Positions 19,141 through 29,977 of a stretch of 64,000 bases of DNA are shown piece after piece. Position 1 is the stretch's first letter; every line of letters starts with the position of its first letter. The DNA comes from Mesorhizobium sp. M3A.F.Ca.ET.080.04.2.1 (GTDB lineage: Bacteria; Pseudomonadota; Alphaproteobacteria; Rhizobiales; Rhizobiaceae). The stretch covers positions 558,001 through 622,000 of the forward strand of contig NZ_CP034451.1 in assembly GCF_003952525.1 (NCBI RefSeq), written 5' to 3'. The position numbers were made by a program, and so were the translations under genes. The notes under the pieces were generated by a model. It ran no database searches. It was given only the letters and a program-made list of their open reading frames with translations, and was not told the DNA's origin.

Positions 19141-20406
19141 ATGAAGGAAGCCAGCCATCATGTAGTTGTCGTCGGCGCAGGGTTCGGCGGTCTCGAACTT
19201 ACCCGCGCTTTGGCGGGTGCGGCGGTCCGCATAACGATGATCGACAGGCGTAACCATCATCTGTTCCAGCCTCTGCTTTACCAGGTGGCGACCACATCGC
19301 TGGCAACGTCCGAGATTGCCTGGCCGATCCGCCACCTGCTGCGCAAACGCCAGGACGTGACCACATTGCTCGGCACCGTCGTCGGTGTCGACCGCCAGGC
19401 CAAGCGCGTGCTGCTTCAGGATGGCAGCGCCATCGCTTATGACACGCTGGTGCTCGCCACCGGTGCGCGGCACGCCTATTTTGGTCACGATGAATGGGAG
19501 CCGTTCGCGCCTGGGCTGAAGACGCTGGAAGATGCCACCACGGTCCGGCGCCGCATCCTGCTCGCCTTCGAGCAGGCCGAGCGCGAGGATGACCCGGCCA
19601 AACGCCAAGCCTTGCTGACCCTGGTCATCATCGGCGGTGGGCCGACCGGCGTGGAACTGGCCGGCACCATCGCCGAGCTTGCGCATGACACGCTGCGTGA
19701 CGAATTCCGCAACATCGACACGCGGCAGGCTCGGGTGGTGCTGATCGAAGCCGGCGACCGCATCCTTGCCAATTTCGCGCCGGACCTGTCTGCATACGCA
19801 CAGAGGTCACTCGAGGGGCTCGGCGTAACCATCGAGCTAGGCCGCGCCGTCACGCATCTGGACGCCGAGGGCGTCGTCTTCGGCGATACACATCTGCCCG
19901 CAAAGACTATCCTGTGGGCAGCAGGCGTCGCCGCCTCGCCGGCAGCCGAATGGCTGGGCGTTGCGGCCGACCGGGCGGGCAGGGTGCTGGTCGAACCCGA
20001 TCTCACCGTGCCGGGCAGTCCCGACATCTTCGTCATCGGCGACACGGCGCATCTGTTGCGGCAGGACGGAAAGCCGGTGCCGGGCGTGGCGCCTGCCGCC
20101 AAGCAGGCGGGCCGACATGTCGCGGCAACCATCAAGGCGCGGCTGGGCGGCGATACGACATCTCGCCCTTTCCGCTACCGGCATGATGGCGACCTGGCAA
20201 CAATCGGCAAGCGCGCCGCCGCAATCGACTTCGGCTGGATCAAGCTCACCGGCTGGCTCGCCTGGTGGCTTTGGGGCATCGCCCACATCTACTTCCTGAT
20301 CGGCTTCCGCAACCGGCTCGCGGTCTCGCTCAGCTGGCTGTGGATCTATTTCACCGGCCAGCGCAGCGCCCGACTGATCACCCAGGGCGACAACGACAAG
20401 GGCTGA
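19141..20406 (+). CDS. ndh: Type II NADH:quinone oxidoreductase (NDH-2)
   Basis: A 421-residue FAD-dependent, non-proton-pumping NADH dehydrogenase at the inner face of the membrane. The FAD site is VVVGAGFGGLELTRAL (about 9-24), the NADH site is VIIGGGPTGVELAGTIAEL (about 162-180), and PDIFVIGDTAHL is the second FAD contact. A C-terminal amphipathic region (WLAWWLWGIAHIYFLIGFRN) provides membrane attachment. It feeds electrons to the quinone pool. ATG start. Single gene. Confidence 0.94.
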   Translation: MKEASHHVVVVGAGFGGLELTRALAGAAVRITMIDRRNHHLFQPLLYQVATTSLATSEIAWPIRHLLRKRQDVTTLLGTVVGVDRQAKRVLLQDGSAIAYDTLVLATGARHAYFGHDEWEPFAPGLKTLEDATTVRRRILLAFEQAEREDDPAKRQALLTLVIIGGGPTGVELAGTIAELAHDTLRDEFRNIDTRQARVVLIEAGDRILANFAPDLSAYAQRSLEGLGVTIELGRAVTHLDAEGVVFGDTHLPAKTILWAAGVAASPAAEWLGVAADRAGRVLVEPDLTVPGSPDIFVIGDTAHLLRQDGKPVPGVAPAAKQAGRHVAATIKARLGGDTTSRPFRYRHDGDLATIGKRAAAIDFGWIKLTGWLAWWLWGIAHIYFLIGFRNRLAVSLSWLWIYFTGQRSARLITQGDNDKG

Positions 20407-20554
20407 CTGGCGTCTTTCCGCGCCAGCGCATAATCTTGTCGTGATCAACACGGCATTATCGGCCGGTAAATCCGATCGTTGAAAAAGCGGTGAACTGAAA
20501 CAATTGCCGCAAACCCACACTGGTTCGGGCCGGGCACATGCGATAGTTTCAGCC

Positions 20555-20689
20555 ATGCGTTATGTGATCGTCATCGTCGGCCTCACGTTCTTCCTGATCT
20601 GGGATGGCCTCTACAATCAGGGCGACTATCTTGACGCGACGGTCAGGGAGATGTCGCGCATCGTGCGCTATGTTACCGGATTCGTCTGA
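20555..20689 (+). CDS. 44-residue membrane protein with WDGL motif
   Basis: A tiny protein with one N-terminal hydrophobic helix (residues 3-16) followed by WDGLYNQGDYLD and an amphipathic tail. The motif F-[FL]-x-[IV]-W-D-G-L-x-N-x-G-x-Y is shared with the 50-residue gene at 60127-60279, which supports both as real. Start at ATG 20555; the open frame begins further upstream, but the hydrophobic N-terminus matches its paralogue from this methionine. Function unknown. Confidence 0.65.
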   Translation: MRYVIVIVGLTFFLIWDGLYNQGDYLDATVREMSRIVRYVTGFV

Positions 20690-20790
20690 GACTCGAGTGC
20701 CGCCGGACCGCGAGCGCGACATCGTTGCCGGTTGACGCAACACATCGGCTCGCACAAAACACGCCCAAAGCGACAATGAAGGAGGCTGGG

Positions 20791-21081
20791 TTGATCCGGC
20801 ACATCGTTTTCTTCAGCGCCCGGCGCAAGGAGGATGTCGAGGCCGTACGGACAGGCCTTCAGGAACTGGGCAAGATACCGCATTCGAAGCTGTTCGAGGT
20901 GACGCTCAACACCAAAGTCGATCAGTTCTCCAACGCGATCGACGTGGTGGTATACGCGGAATTCGAGGACGAGGCGGCGCTCGCTTCCTACAAGGCGCAT
21001 CCCCTCTACGAGCAGACGACCATCAAGGTCAAACCGCTGCGCGAACTGCGTTACTCGGCCGACGTGGTGGCCGCCGCCTGA
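20791..21081 (+). CDS. Dabb (stress-responsive alpha/beta barrel) domain protein
   Basis: A 96-residue single-domain ferredoxin-like protein of the Dabb family, function unknown. Family pattern: IRHIVFFSARR at the N-terminus and DVVVYAEFEDEAALASYKAHPLYEQ in the second half, with the conserved YKAHP. The start is taken as TTG 20791 because AAGGAGG lies only 5 bases upstream and the protein then begins (M)IRHIVFF as its relatives do. ATG 20776 overlaps that Shine-Dalgarno site and is less likely. Confidence 0.87.
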   Translation: MIRHIVFFSARRKEDVEAVRTGLQELGKIPHSKLFEVTLNTKVDQFSNAIDVVVYAEFEDEAALASYKAHPLYEQTTIKVKPLRELRYSADVVAAA

Positions 21082-21194
21082 GGCTGCGGCCGCTCCACGC
21101 GCTTCGCTCGTTCGAGCTGGTTCCGCGCGCCGGGATGTAGGGAACCTCCGGGATGGCTTGAACCCTCGGCCGGAATAGGGCACACCGCGCCGGC

Positions 21195-22070
21195 ATGAGG
21201 AAAGCTACCGCCCACCCGCTTGACCATCTGGTGCTGCCCACGCGGAGCCTCGAGGTTGCGCGCAACCGCTTGTCGGCTCTCGGTTTCGTCGTCGCGCCGA
21301 CCGGCGTCCATCCATTCGGAACCGAGAACTGCTGTGTGTTCTTCTCCGACGACACCTATCTGGAGCCGCTCGCAATAGGCGATGAAACGACGGCCGAGCG
21401 AGCGATAGCCGAGGGCAATGTCTTTGTCGCGCGCGACCGCCTTTTCCGCGACCGGCTTGGCGACGAGGGCTTCTCCGCCGTCGTGTTCGCAACGGCTGAT
21501 GCCGATGCCGACCATGCCCGCTATGTCGCGAGCGGTCTGTCGGCGGGAAACATGCTGAGCTTCTCACGCGCTTTCACCGACGCGGCCGGGAAAAGCGATA
21601 CGGCATCGTTCAAGCTGGCATTCGCGACAGGCACAGAGACGAGCGAGGCTTTCCTGTTCGCCTGCCAGCGCATCAACGCGCCGAAGATCGATCGCACGGC
21701 CCTGCAGGCTCATGCCAATGGCGTGGCTGGCATTCTCGAGATCGTGGCGGTCGGCGACAGGCCTTCGGCGCAGGTCGGATTGATGTCGGCCGCAGCGGGC
21801 AAGGATGCGGAAAACGGCGACAAGATTGAACTGCCCAACGCGGTGCTGACCGTTCTGAAGCCTGCCGCATTTACGTCGCGCTTCGGCGTGTCGGCCGGAA
21901 GCTCATCCGAGCTGCGTTTTGCGGCCATTGTTTTTTCGATCGGCAGCTCCGACGCTGCCGCGAGCGTGCTTGCAGCCAACGCGATCGAGCACAACCTGAG
22001 CGGCAACGACATCGTCGTGCCGGCGGCGCCCGGGCAGGGCGCCGTCTTCATCTTCCGGGAGATTCCATGA
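21195..22070 (+). CDS. VOC / glyoxalase-like domain protein
   Basis: A 291-residue protein with an N-terminal vicinal-oxygen-chelate-type fold (HPLDHLVLPTRSLEVARNRLSALGF, then GTENCCVFFSDDTYLEPLAI), similar to the Glyoxalase_3 group. The second half is a degenerate repeat. Function not known. Its stop overlaps the kdsA start (ATGA), so it is translationally coupled to 3-deoxy-8-phosphooctulonate synthase. That context does not by itself indicate a role in lipopolysaccharide. Confidence 0.82.
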   Translation: MRKATAHPLDHLVLPTRSLEVARNRLSALGFVVAPTGVHPFGTENCCVFFSDDTYLEPLAIGDETTAERAIAEGNVFVARDRLFRDRLGDEGFSAVVFATADADADHARYVASGLSAGNMLSFSRAFTDAAGKSDTASFKLAFATGTETSEAFLFACQRINAPKIDRTALQAHANGVAGILEIVAVGDRPSAQVGLMSAAAGKDAENGDKIELPNAVLTVLKPAAFTSRFGVSAGSSSELRFAAIVFSIGSSDAAASVLAANAIEHNLSGNDIVVPAAPGQGAVFIFREIP

Positions 22071-22909
22071 GCAAGGCCCTGGCACCCAATGCATCTGTTA
22101 GTCTCGGCACGACCGTCTTCGCCAACGATGCTCCGCTGTCGCTGATCGCCGGCCCCTGCCAGCTCGAATCGCGCCAGCATGCCTTCGACATGGCCGGGGC
22201 GCTGAAGGAGTTGACCGGGCGACTGGGTATCGGCCTTGTCTACAAGACCAGCTACGACAAGGCCAACCGCACCTCGCTTGGCGGCGCGCGCGGCGCAGGT
22301 CTCGATGCGGCGCTCCCGGTTTTCGACGATCTGCGCAAGGCGTTCGCGTTGCCTGTGCTGACGGATGTCCATACCGAGGAGCAATGCGCTCTGGTGGCGC
22401 CGCATGTCGATGTGCTGCAGATACCGGCCTTTCTCAGCCGTCAGACCGATCTGCTGATCGCGGCGGCACGAACCGGCAAGGCGGTGAACGTCAAGAAGGG
22501 ACAGTTCCTCGCGCCATGGGACATGAAGAATGTCGTGGCCAAGGTCACCGGGTCCGGCAATGCCAATGTGCTGGTCACCGAGCGCGGCGCCTCGTTCGGC
22601 TACAACACGCTGGTCTCCGACATGCGCGCGCTGCCCATCATGGCCGAAATCGGCGCGCCGGTGATCTTCGACGCCACGCATTCGGTGCAGCAGCCTGGCG
22701 GGCAGGGCGGCTCGACCGGTGGCGATCGCCGCTTTGTCGAGACGCTGGCGCGTGCGGCGGTGGCGGTCGGCGTCGCCGGCGTGTTCATCGAGACGCACCA
22801 GGACCCGGACAATGCCCCCTCCGATGGCCCAAACATGGTTCCTTTGAAGGATTTGCCGGCGTTGCTGGAGAGGCTGATGGCGTTCGATCGGGTGGCGAAG
22901 GCACAGTAG
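22067..22909 (+). CDS. kdsA: 3-deoxy-8-phosphooctulonate synthase
   Basis: A 280-residue aldolase-type synthase that condenses phosphoenolpyruvate with arabinose-5-phosphate to Kdo-8-phosphate for lipopolysaccharide inner core. Motifs: LIAGPCQLES near the N-terminus, YKTSYDKANRTS, DVHTEEQC, VKKGQFLAPWDMKN, ERGASFGYNTLVSDMR and DATHSVQQPGGQGGSTGGDR. Length is standard. kdsA near eno is a common arrangement in alphaproteobacteria. Confidence 0.97.
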   Translation: MSKALAPNASVSLGTTVFANDAPLSLIAGPCQLESRQHAFDMAGALKELTGRLGIGLVYKTSYDKANRTSLGGARGAGLDAALPVFDDLRKAFALPVLTDVHTEEQCALVAPHVDVLQIPAFLSRQTDLLIAAARTGKAVNVKKGQFLAPWDMKNVVAKVTGSGNANVLVTERGASFGYNTLVSDMRALPIMAEIGAPVIFDATHSVQQPGGQGGSTGGDRRFVETLARAAVAVGVAGVFIETHQDPDNAPSDGPNMVPLKDLPALLERLMAFDRVAKAQ

Positions 22910-23005
22910 GGTCTCGCCTCGGCGGCGACCGCCAGCGGAAAATCTGGAACCTTCGTTCGCTCCTCTCATTGTGCCAACAGGCATTCAATCGAGAGGAGCA
23001 AAATC

Positions 23006-23371
23006 ATGACTACCCCGTCCGGGCATACCGAAGCCATTGCCGCCTCGCGCGTCATCGGCACGTCGGTCTACAACACCGAGGGCACCAGCATCGGCAGCAT
23101 CGAGGACGTCATGCTCGACAAGATGTCGAACGGCATCATGTTCGCGGTGATCGGCTTCGGCGGTTTCCTCGGCATGGGAGAGAAATATCACGCCATTCCG
23201 TGGGCGAGCCTCGATTATGATAAGGACATGGGCGGCTACGTCGTGCCCTTCAACAAGGAGCAGCTGAAGGCCGCTCCCGCGTATTCGATCGACGAACTGA
23301 CCGGCGCGGATGGCGAAGCGGCCCGCGATGCGTCCTTCGCCTATTACAATGTGACGCCATACTGGCACTGA
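23006..23371 (+). CDS. PRC-barrel domain protein
   Basis: A 121-residue single PRC-barrel protein: ASRVIGTSVYNTEGTSIGSI begins the barrel, followed by IMFAVIGFGGFLGMGEKYHAIPW. PRC barrels occur in photosynthetic reaction centres, RimM and stress-related proteins; this small form is common and of unknown role in Rhizobiales. GAGAGGAG lies 8 bases before the ATG. It shares a bidirectional terminator with the convergent lipoprotein gene. Confidence 0.88.
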   Translation: MTTPSGHTEAIAASRVIGTSVYNTEGTSIGSIEDVMLDKMSNGIMFAVIGFGGFLGMGEKYHAIPWASLDYDKDMGGYVVPFNKEQLKAAPAYSIDELTGADGEAARDASFAYYNVTPYWH

Positions 23372-23395
23372 CTCCCGCGCGAAAACTGGAATCAA

Positions 23396-23422
23396 AAGGC
23401 CCCCAGAAATTCCGGGGGCCTT
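23396..23422. terminator. Bidirectional terminator between the PRC and lipoprotein genes
   Basis: Perfect 9-bp stem AAGGCCCCC / GGGGGCCTT. On the minus strand it is followed by TTGAT after the paired T residues; on the plus strand by TTCGT. Confidence 0.8.
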
Positions 23423-23436
23423 CGTACATCTGGAAT

Positions 23437-23559
23437 TTACTGCGCTGCTTGGAGAGTGGACAGCTCAACCGAGCCTTGCTGGGGTTTCTGGTCGTCGCAG
23501 GATGTCAGGAACGCCGCCGCGATCAGAAACAAACTCACGATACCGCTCAACTGGGACAT
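23437..23559 (-). CDS. 40-residue lipoprotein
   Basis: A small gene encoding a classic lipoprotein signal, MSQLSGIVSLFLIAAAFLTSC, with lipobox LTSC and a mature part of only about 20 residues (CDDQKPQQGSVELSTLQAAQ). The Shine-Dalgarno sequence GGAGGAG lies 9 bases before the ATG and is among the best in the window. A terminator follows 15 bases after the stop. Function unknown; size is similar to entericidin-type lipoproteins, without evident sequence similarity. Confidence 0.75.
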   Translation of the reverse strand: MSQLSGIVSLFLIAAAFLTSCDDQKPQQGSVELSTLQAAQ

Positions 23560-23665
23560 GGCGAAACTCCTCCTGTTTCGCCCCGCGCGGACTCGACCAT
23601 AGATCAGAAGCGTGGGCGATGCGCATGACTTATGATGACAGAAATTTGCGCTTCGTGACTCATAG

Positions 23666-25033
<1,368 letters not shown>

Positions 25034-25058
25034 TCCCGGCAACCATCTTGCCATACTG

Positions 25059-25085
25059 AAAGAGGCGGGGCTTTCCCGCCTCTTT
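25059..25085 (+). terminator. Intrinsic terminator of eno
   Basis: Perfect 11-bp stem AAAGAGGCGGG / CCCGCCTCTTT with loop GCTTT, ending in a T-run. Confidence 0.93.
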
Positions 25086-25191
25086 TCGTTTCGGCAGGTC
25101 TCAATCGGCCCTTCCGTAACCGTCCATTAAGCACAATCGGGCGAAAAAAGACTCGACGGTCGCTGGCTTCGCGACCAAGAGGGTTCGGGTC

Positions 25192-25515
25192 ATGTGGACA
25201 CGTCAGCACAAGCAGAGAAACACCGGCCGGCTGATCGTTCCGTCGCTGTGCGTGCTGTTCCTGACCTATTTCGGCTTCCATGCCTATCATGGTGAATTCG
25301 GCATCTATTCCAAGTATCGGCTGCAGGCGCAGGCCGTCGAACTGCAGGCGCAGCTCGACGTCGTCAAGGCACGCCGGATGGATTTCGAGCGTCGCGTCCA
25401 GCTGCTGCATGAAGGCACGCTGGAGAAGGATATGCTTGACGAGCAGGCCCGAAAGGCGCTCAATCTATCCCAGCCCGACGAAATCACCATCATGCTGCCA
25501 GCCTCGGCAAATTAA
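25192..25515 (+). CDS. ftsB: Septum formation initiator FtsB/DivIC family protein
   Basis: A 107-residue bitopic inner-membrane division protein. One transmembrane helix (about 15-31) is followed by a coiled coil (KYRLQAQAVELQAQLDVVKARRMDFERRVQLL, about 40-72) and the DMLDEQARKALNLSQPDEI segment conserved in FtsB. It is expected to join FtsL and FtsQ at the septum. It precedes the pdh operon, a conserved neighbourhood in alphaproteobacteria. Confidence 0.9.
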   Translation: MWTRQHKQRNTGRLIVPSLCVLFLTYFGFHAYHGEFGIYSKYRLQAQAVELQAQLDVVKARRMDFERRVQLLHEGTLEKDMLDEQARKALNLSQPDEITIMLPASAN

Positions 25516-25530
25516 CCGAACATCGGTTAA
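25512..25530. promoter_or_regulatory. Perfect inverted repeat across the ftsB stop
   Basis: TTAACCGA-ACA-TCGGTTAA, 8 bp per arm, includes the ftsB stop codon and lies upstream of pdhA. A second inverted repeat, GCCATGC / GCATGGC, lies at 25574-25595. Either may be an operator for the pdh genes or an mRNA 3' structure; no T-run follows. Confidence 0.4.
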
Positions 25531-25691
25531 CTGCTATTATTGCCAACGATTCTAACCGCTTAGATGCATGTCAGCCATGCGTTTTTCAGCATGGCGCAAT
25601 GCTGTCCTGCATGTTAGCTTCGATCAAATCGGTTGGGGGGACGTTCGATCTCCCCGCATGTCCGCGAAGAGACGCCAACAGGGAGTGATGC

Positions 25692-26738
25692 ATGGCAACC
25701 GCCGCCAGAAAAGCGCCTGCCAAGTCCAAATCCAAAGCCGACGGCAAATCGCCGGGCCTTTCCACCCCCAAGCCAGCCGAATTCACCAAGGAAGAGGAGT
25801 TGTCGGCCTACCGGCACATGCTGCTCATCCGCCGCTTCGAGGAGAAGGCCGGCCAGCTCTATGGCATGGGCTTCATCGGCGGCTTCTGCCACCTCTATAT
25901 CGGCCAGGAGGCCGTCGTCACCGGCATGAAGATGGCGCTGATTGACGGCGATCAGATGATCACCGCCTATCGTGATCACGGCCATATGCTGGCCATGGAC
26001 CTGTCGCCGCGCGGCGTCATGGCCGAGCTGACCGGACGCCGCGGAGGCCTCTCCAAGGGCAAGGGCGGCTCCATGCACATGTTCTCCAAGGAGAAGCATT
26101 TCTACGGTGGCCACGGCATCGTCGGCGCCCAGGTGTCGCTCGGCACCGGCCTCGCCTTCGCCAACCGCTACCGCGGCAACAAGAACGTCTCGCTGACCTA
26201 TTTCGGTGACGGCGCCGCCAACCAGGGCCAGGTCTACGAGAGCTTCAACATGGCCTCGCTGTGGAAACTTCCGGTCATCTACATCATCGAGAACAACCGT
26301 TACGCCATGGGCACTTCCGTCTCGCGCTCTTCGGCCGAGACCGATTTCTCCAATCGCGGCGCTTCCTTCAAGATCCCGGGCATGCAGGTCGACGGCATGG
26401 ACGTCCGGGCCGTCAAGTCGGCCGCCGATGTCGCCACCGAATGGTGCCGAGCCGGCAACGGCCCGCTGATCCTCGAGATGCAGACCTACCGCTATCGCGG
26501 CCACTCGATGTCCGACCCGGCAAAATACCGTTCCAAGGAAGAAGTGCAGAAGATGCGCTCCGAGCATGACCCGATCGAGCAGGTCAGGGTGCGGCTGTTG
26601 GACAAGAAATGGGCAAGCGAGGACGATCTCAAAGCCGTCGACAAGGAGGTTCGCGACATCGTCGCCGACGCCGCCGAATTCGCCCAGAACGACGCCGAGC
26701 CGGATGCATCCGAGCTCTGGACCGACGTGTTGCTGTAA
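25692..26738 (+). CDS. pdhA: Pyruvate dehydrogenase E1 component, alpha subunit
   Basis: A 348-residue thiamine-diphosphate subunit of the pyruvate dehydrogenase complex. After a basic Ala/Lys-rich N-terminal tail the family pattern appears: RMLLIRRFEEKAGQLYGMG-like segment, YRDHGHMLA, GGSMHMF and the ThDP motif GDGAANQGQVYESFNMA, followed by the ENNRYAMGTS strand and the phosphorylation-loop-like YRYRGHSMSDP. First gene of pdhA-pdhB-pdhC-(2 genes)-lpdA; GGGAGTG precedes the ATG. Confidence 0.97.
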   Translation: MATAARKAPAKSKSKADGKSPGLSTPKPAEFTKEEELSAYRHMLLIRRFEEKAGQLYGMGFIGGFCHLYIGQEAVVTGMKMALIDGDQMITAYRDHGHMLAMDLSPRGVMAELTGRRGGLSKGKGGSMHMFSKEKHFYGGHGIVGAQVSLGTGLAFANRYRGNKNVSLTYFGDGAANQGQVYESFNMASLWKLPVIYIIENNRYAMGTSVSRSSAETDFSNRGASFKIPGMQVDGMDVRAVKSAADVATEWCRAGNGPLILEMQTYRYRGHSMSDPAKYRSKEEVQKMRSEHDPIEQVRVRLLDKKWASEDDLKAVDKEVRDIVADAAEFAQNDAEPDASELWTDVLL

Positions 26739-26753
26739 GGGGAGGGCAAGCAC

Positions 26754-28145
<1,392 letters not shown>

Positions 28146-28163
28146 GCCGGCCGGGAGGACACA

Positions 28164-29537
28164 ATGCCAATCAACATCACCATGCCGGCGCTTTCGCCCA
28201 CGATGGAAGAGGGCAACCTCGCCAAGTGGCTGGTCAAGGAAGGCGACAAGGTTGCGCCCGGCGACGTGATCGCCGAAATCGAGACCGACAAGGCGACGAT
28301 GGAAGTCGAAGCCGTCGATGAAGGCACCGTCGCCAAGCTGGTGGTTCCGGCCGGCACCGAAGGCGTCAAGGTCAATGCGGTGATCGCCATCCTGGCTGGT
28401 GAAGGCGAGGATGCCGGTGCTGCTGCAAAAGCCGACGGCGGCGCAGCACCCAAGGCTGAGGCCCCAAAAGCGGAGGCTCCGAAGGCCGAGGCCCCTAAGG
28501 AGGCGCCGAAGCCGGCAGCTGCCGCTGCTGCACCAGCGAAGGCCGAACCCGCTCCGGTCGCCAACGGCCACGCCGGCGGCGAGCGCGTCTTCGCGTCGCC
28601 GCTCGCCCGCCGCATCGCCAAGGATGCCGGCGTCGACGTTGCGGCGCTGACCGGGTCCGGTCCGCACGGCCGCGTGGTGAAGGTCGATGTCGAGGCGGCG
28701 ATCGCATCCGGCGGAGCCAAGGCAGCCCCCGCCGCCAAGGCGCCTGCCGGTGCGCCCGCCGGCGCTCCTGCTCCGGCGCCAAAGCCGATGTCGGACGATC
28801 AGGTGCTGAAGCTGTTTGCCGAGGGCTCCTACGAACTCGTCCCGCACGACAACATGCGCAAGACGATTGCGCGCCGCCTGGTCGAGGCCAAGAGCACCAT
28901 TCCGCATTTCTACCTGACGCTGGACTGCGAGCTTGACGCTCTGCTCGCGCTGCGGACGCAGCTCAATGCGGCGGCGCCCGTGAAGAAAACCGAGAAGGGC
29001 GAGGTGCCGGCCTATAAACTGTCGGTCAACGACATGGTGATCAAGGCCATGGCGATGGCGCTGATGGCGGTGCCGGACGCCAACGCCTCCTGGACCGACA
29101 ATGCCATGGTCAAGCACAAGCATGCCGATGTGGGCGTCGCCGTGTCGATCCCCGGCGGCCTGATCACGCCGATCATCCGCCGAGCCGACGAAAAGACGCT
29201 GTCGGTCATTTCCAACGAGATGAAGGATCTGGCGGGCCGTGCCCGCAGCCGCAAGCTGAAGCCCGAAGAATATCAGGGCGGCACGACGGCTGTTTCCAAT
29301 CTCGGCATGTTCGGCGTCAAGGACTTCGCGGCTGTCATCAACCCGCCGCATGCCACGATCCTGGCGGTTGGCGCCGGCGAGCAGCGTGCGGTGGTGAAGA
29401 ACGGCGAGATCAAGATAGCCAACGTGATGTCGGTGACGCTGTCCACCGATCACCGCGCCGTCGACGGCGCGCTGGGCGCCGAGTTGCTGGGTGCCTTCAA
29501 GCGTCTCATCGAAAATCCGATGGGTATGCTGGTCTAA
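28164..29537 (+). CDS. pdhC: Dihydrolipoyllysine acetyltransferase (PDH E2)
   Basis: A 457-residue E2 core: lipoyl domain at 1-80 with K43, an Ala/Pro/Glu/Lys linker with the repeat KAEAPKAEAPKAEAPK (about 93-112), the E1/E3-binding domain around 135-170 (VFASPLARRIAKDAGVDV), a second flexible linker, and the catalytic acetyltransferase domain with the C-terminal STDHRAVDGALGAELL (His and Asp catalytic). It contains only one lipoyl domain, the other being on pdhB. GGGAGGA lies 8 bases before the ATG. Confidence 0.97.
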   Translation: MPINITMPALSPTMEEGNLAKWLVKEGDKVAPGDVIAEIETDKATMEVEAVDEGTVAKLVVPAGTEGVKVNAVIAILAGEGEDAGAAAKADGGAAPKAEAPKAEAPKAEAPKEAPKPAAAAAAPAKAEPAPVANGHAGGERVFASPLARRIAKDAGVDVAALTGSGPHGRVVKVDVEAAIASGGAKAAPAAKAPAGAPAGAPAPAPKPMSDDQVLKLFAEGSYELVPHDNMRKTIARRLVEAKSTIPHFYLTLDCELDALLALRTQLNAAAPVKKTEKGEVPAYKLSVNDMVIKAMAMALMAVPDANASWTDNAMVKHKHADVGVAVSIPGGLITPIIRRADEKTLSVISNEMKDLAGRARSRKLKPEEYQGGTTAVSNLGMFGVKDFAAVINPPHATILAVGAGEQRAVVKNGEIKIANVMSVTLSTDHRAVDGALGAELLGAFKRLIENPMGMLV

Positions 29538-29551
29538 GAGGAAAAAAGGCG

Positions 29552-29977
29552 GTGCGGACATTCTTCACCAGCCTTTTCGCCTTCATCCTTTCCGGTCTGG
29601 CCGGCGGACTGGTCGTTCAGGAATTGGCCGTACTTACCGGAGCGACGGAAGAATACATTCTGGTCTTTGCGGCAACGGTGATGATCGTCATCGTCGTGAC
29701 GATCGGCTTCTTCCTGGTGCAGTTCCGTGCCGAGCCGCTCCGGGCCGTCGACCGGATGTTTTGGTGGCTGCTTGCGATCTTCGGGATCGTCCTGTTCGCG
29801 CTCGCCGGTTGGATGTTTTCGGTGCCGGCCGAGAACAGGGCGATCGCAAGTGACGTTTCGATTGTTGCCGGCCTGATCCTGCCCGGCATCGTGGCGGTCA
29901 TCGTGCAATGGCTGTTCGTGCGCTGGCGGCTCAAGCGCATGTCGGCGGTGTTCGGCAGGGGTGGAGCAAGCGCATGA
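29552..29977 (+). CDS. Four-helix membrane protein in the pdh operon
   Basis: A 141-residue protein of unknown function with about four transmembrane helices (near residues 5-25, 35-56, 70-88 and 103-124) and a basic C-terminus. The start is GTG 29552, 14 bases after the pdhC stop, with GAGGAAAAAAGG upstream. The stop overlaps the next start (ATGA). Its position inside the pdh operon is clear; any role in the complex is not. Confidence 0.8.
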   Translation: MRTFFTSLFAFILSGLAGGLVVQELAVLTGATEEYILVFAATVMIVIVVTIGFFLVQFRAEPLRAVDRMFWWLLAIFGIVLFALAGWMFSVPAENRAIASDVSIVAGLILPGIVAVIVQWLFVRWRLKRMSAVFGRGGASA

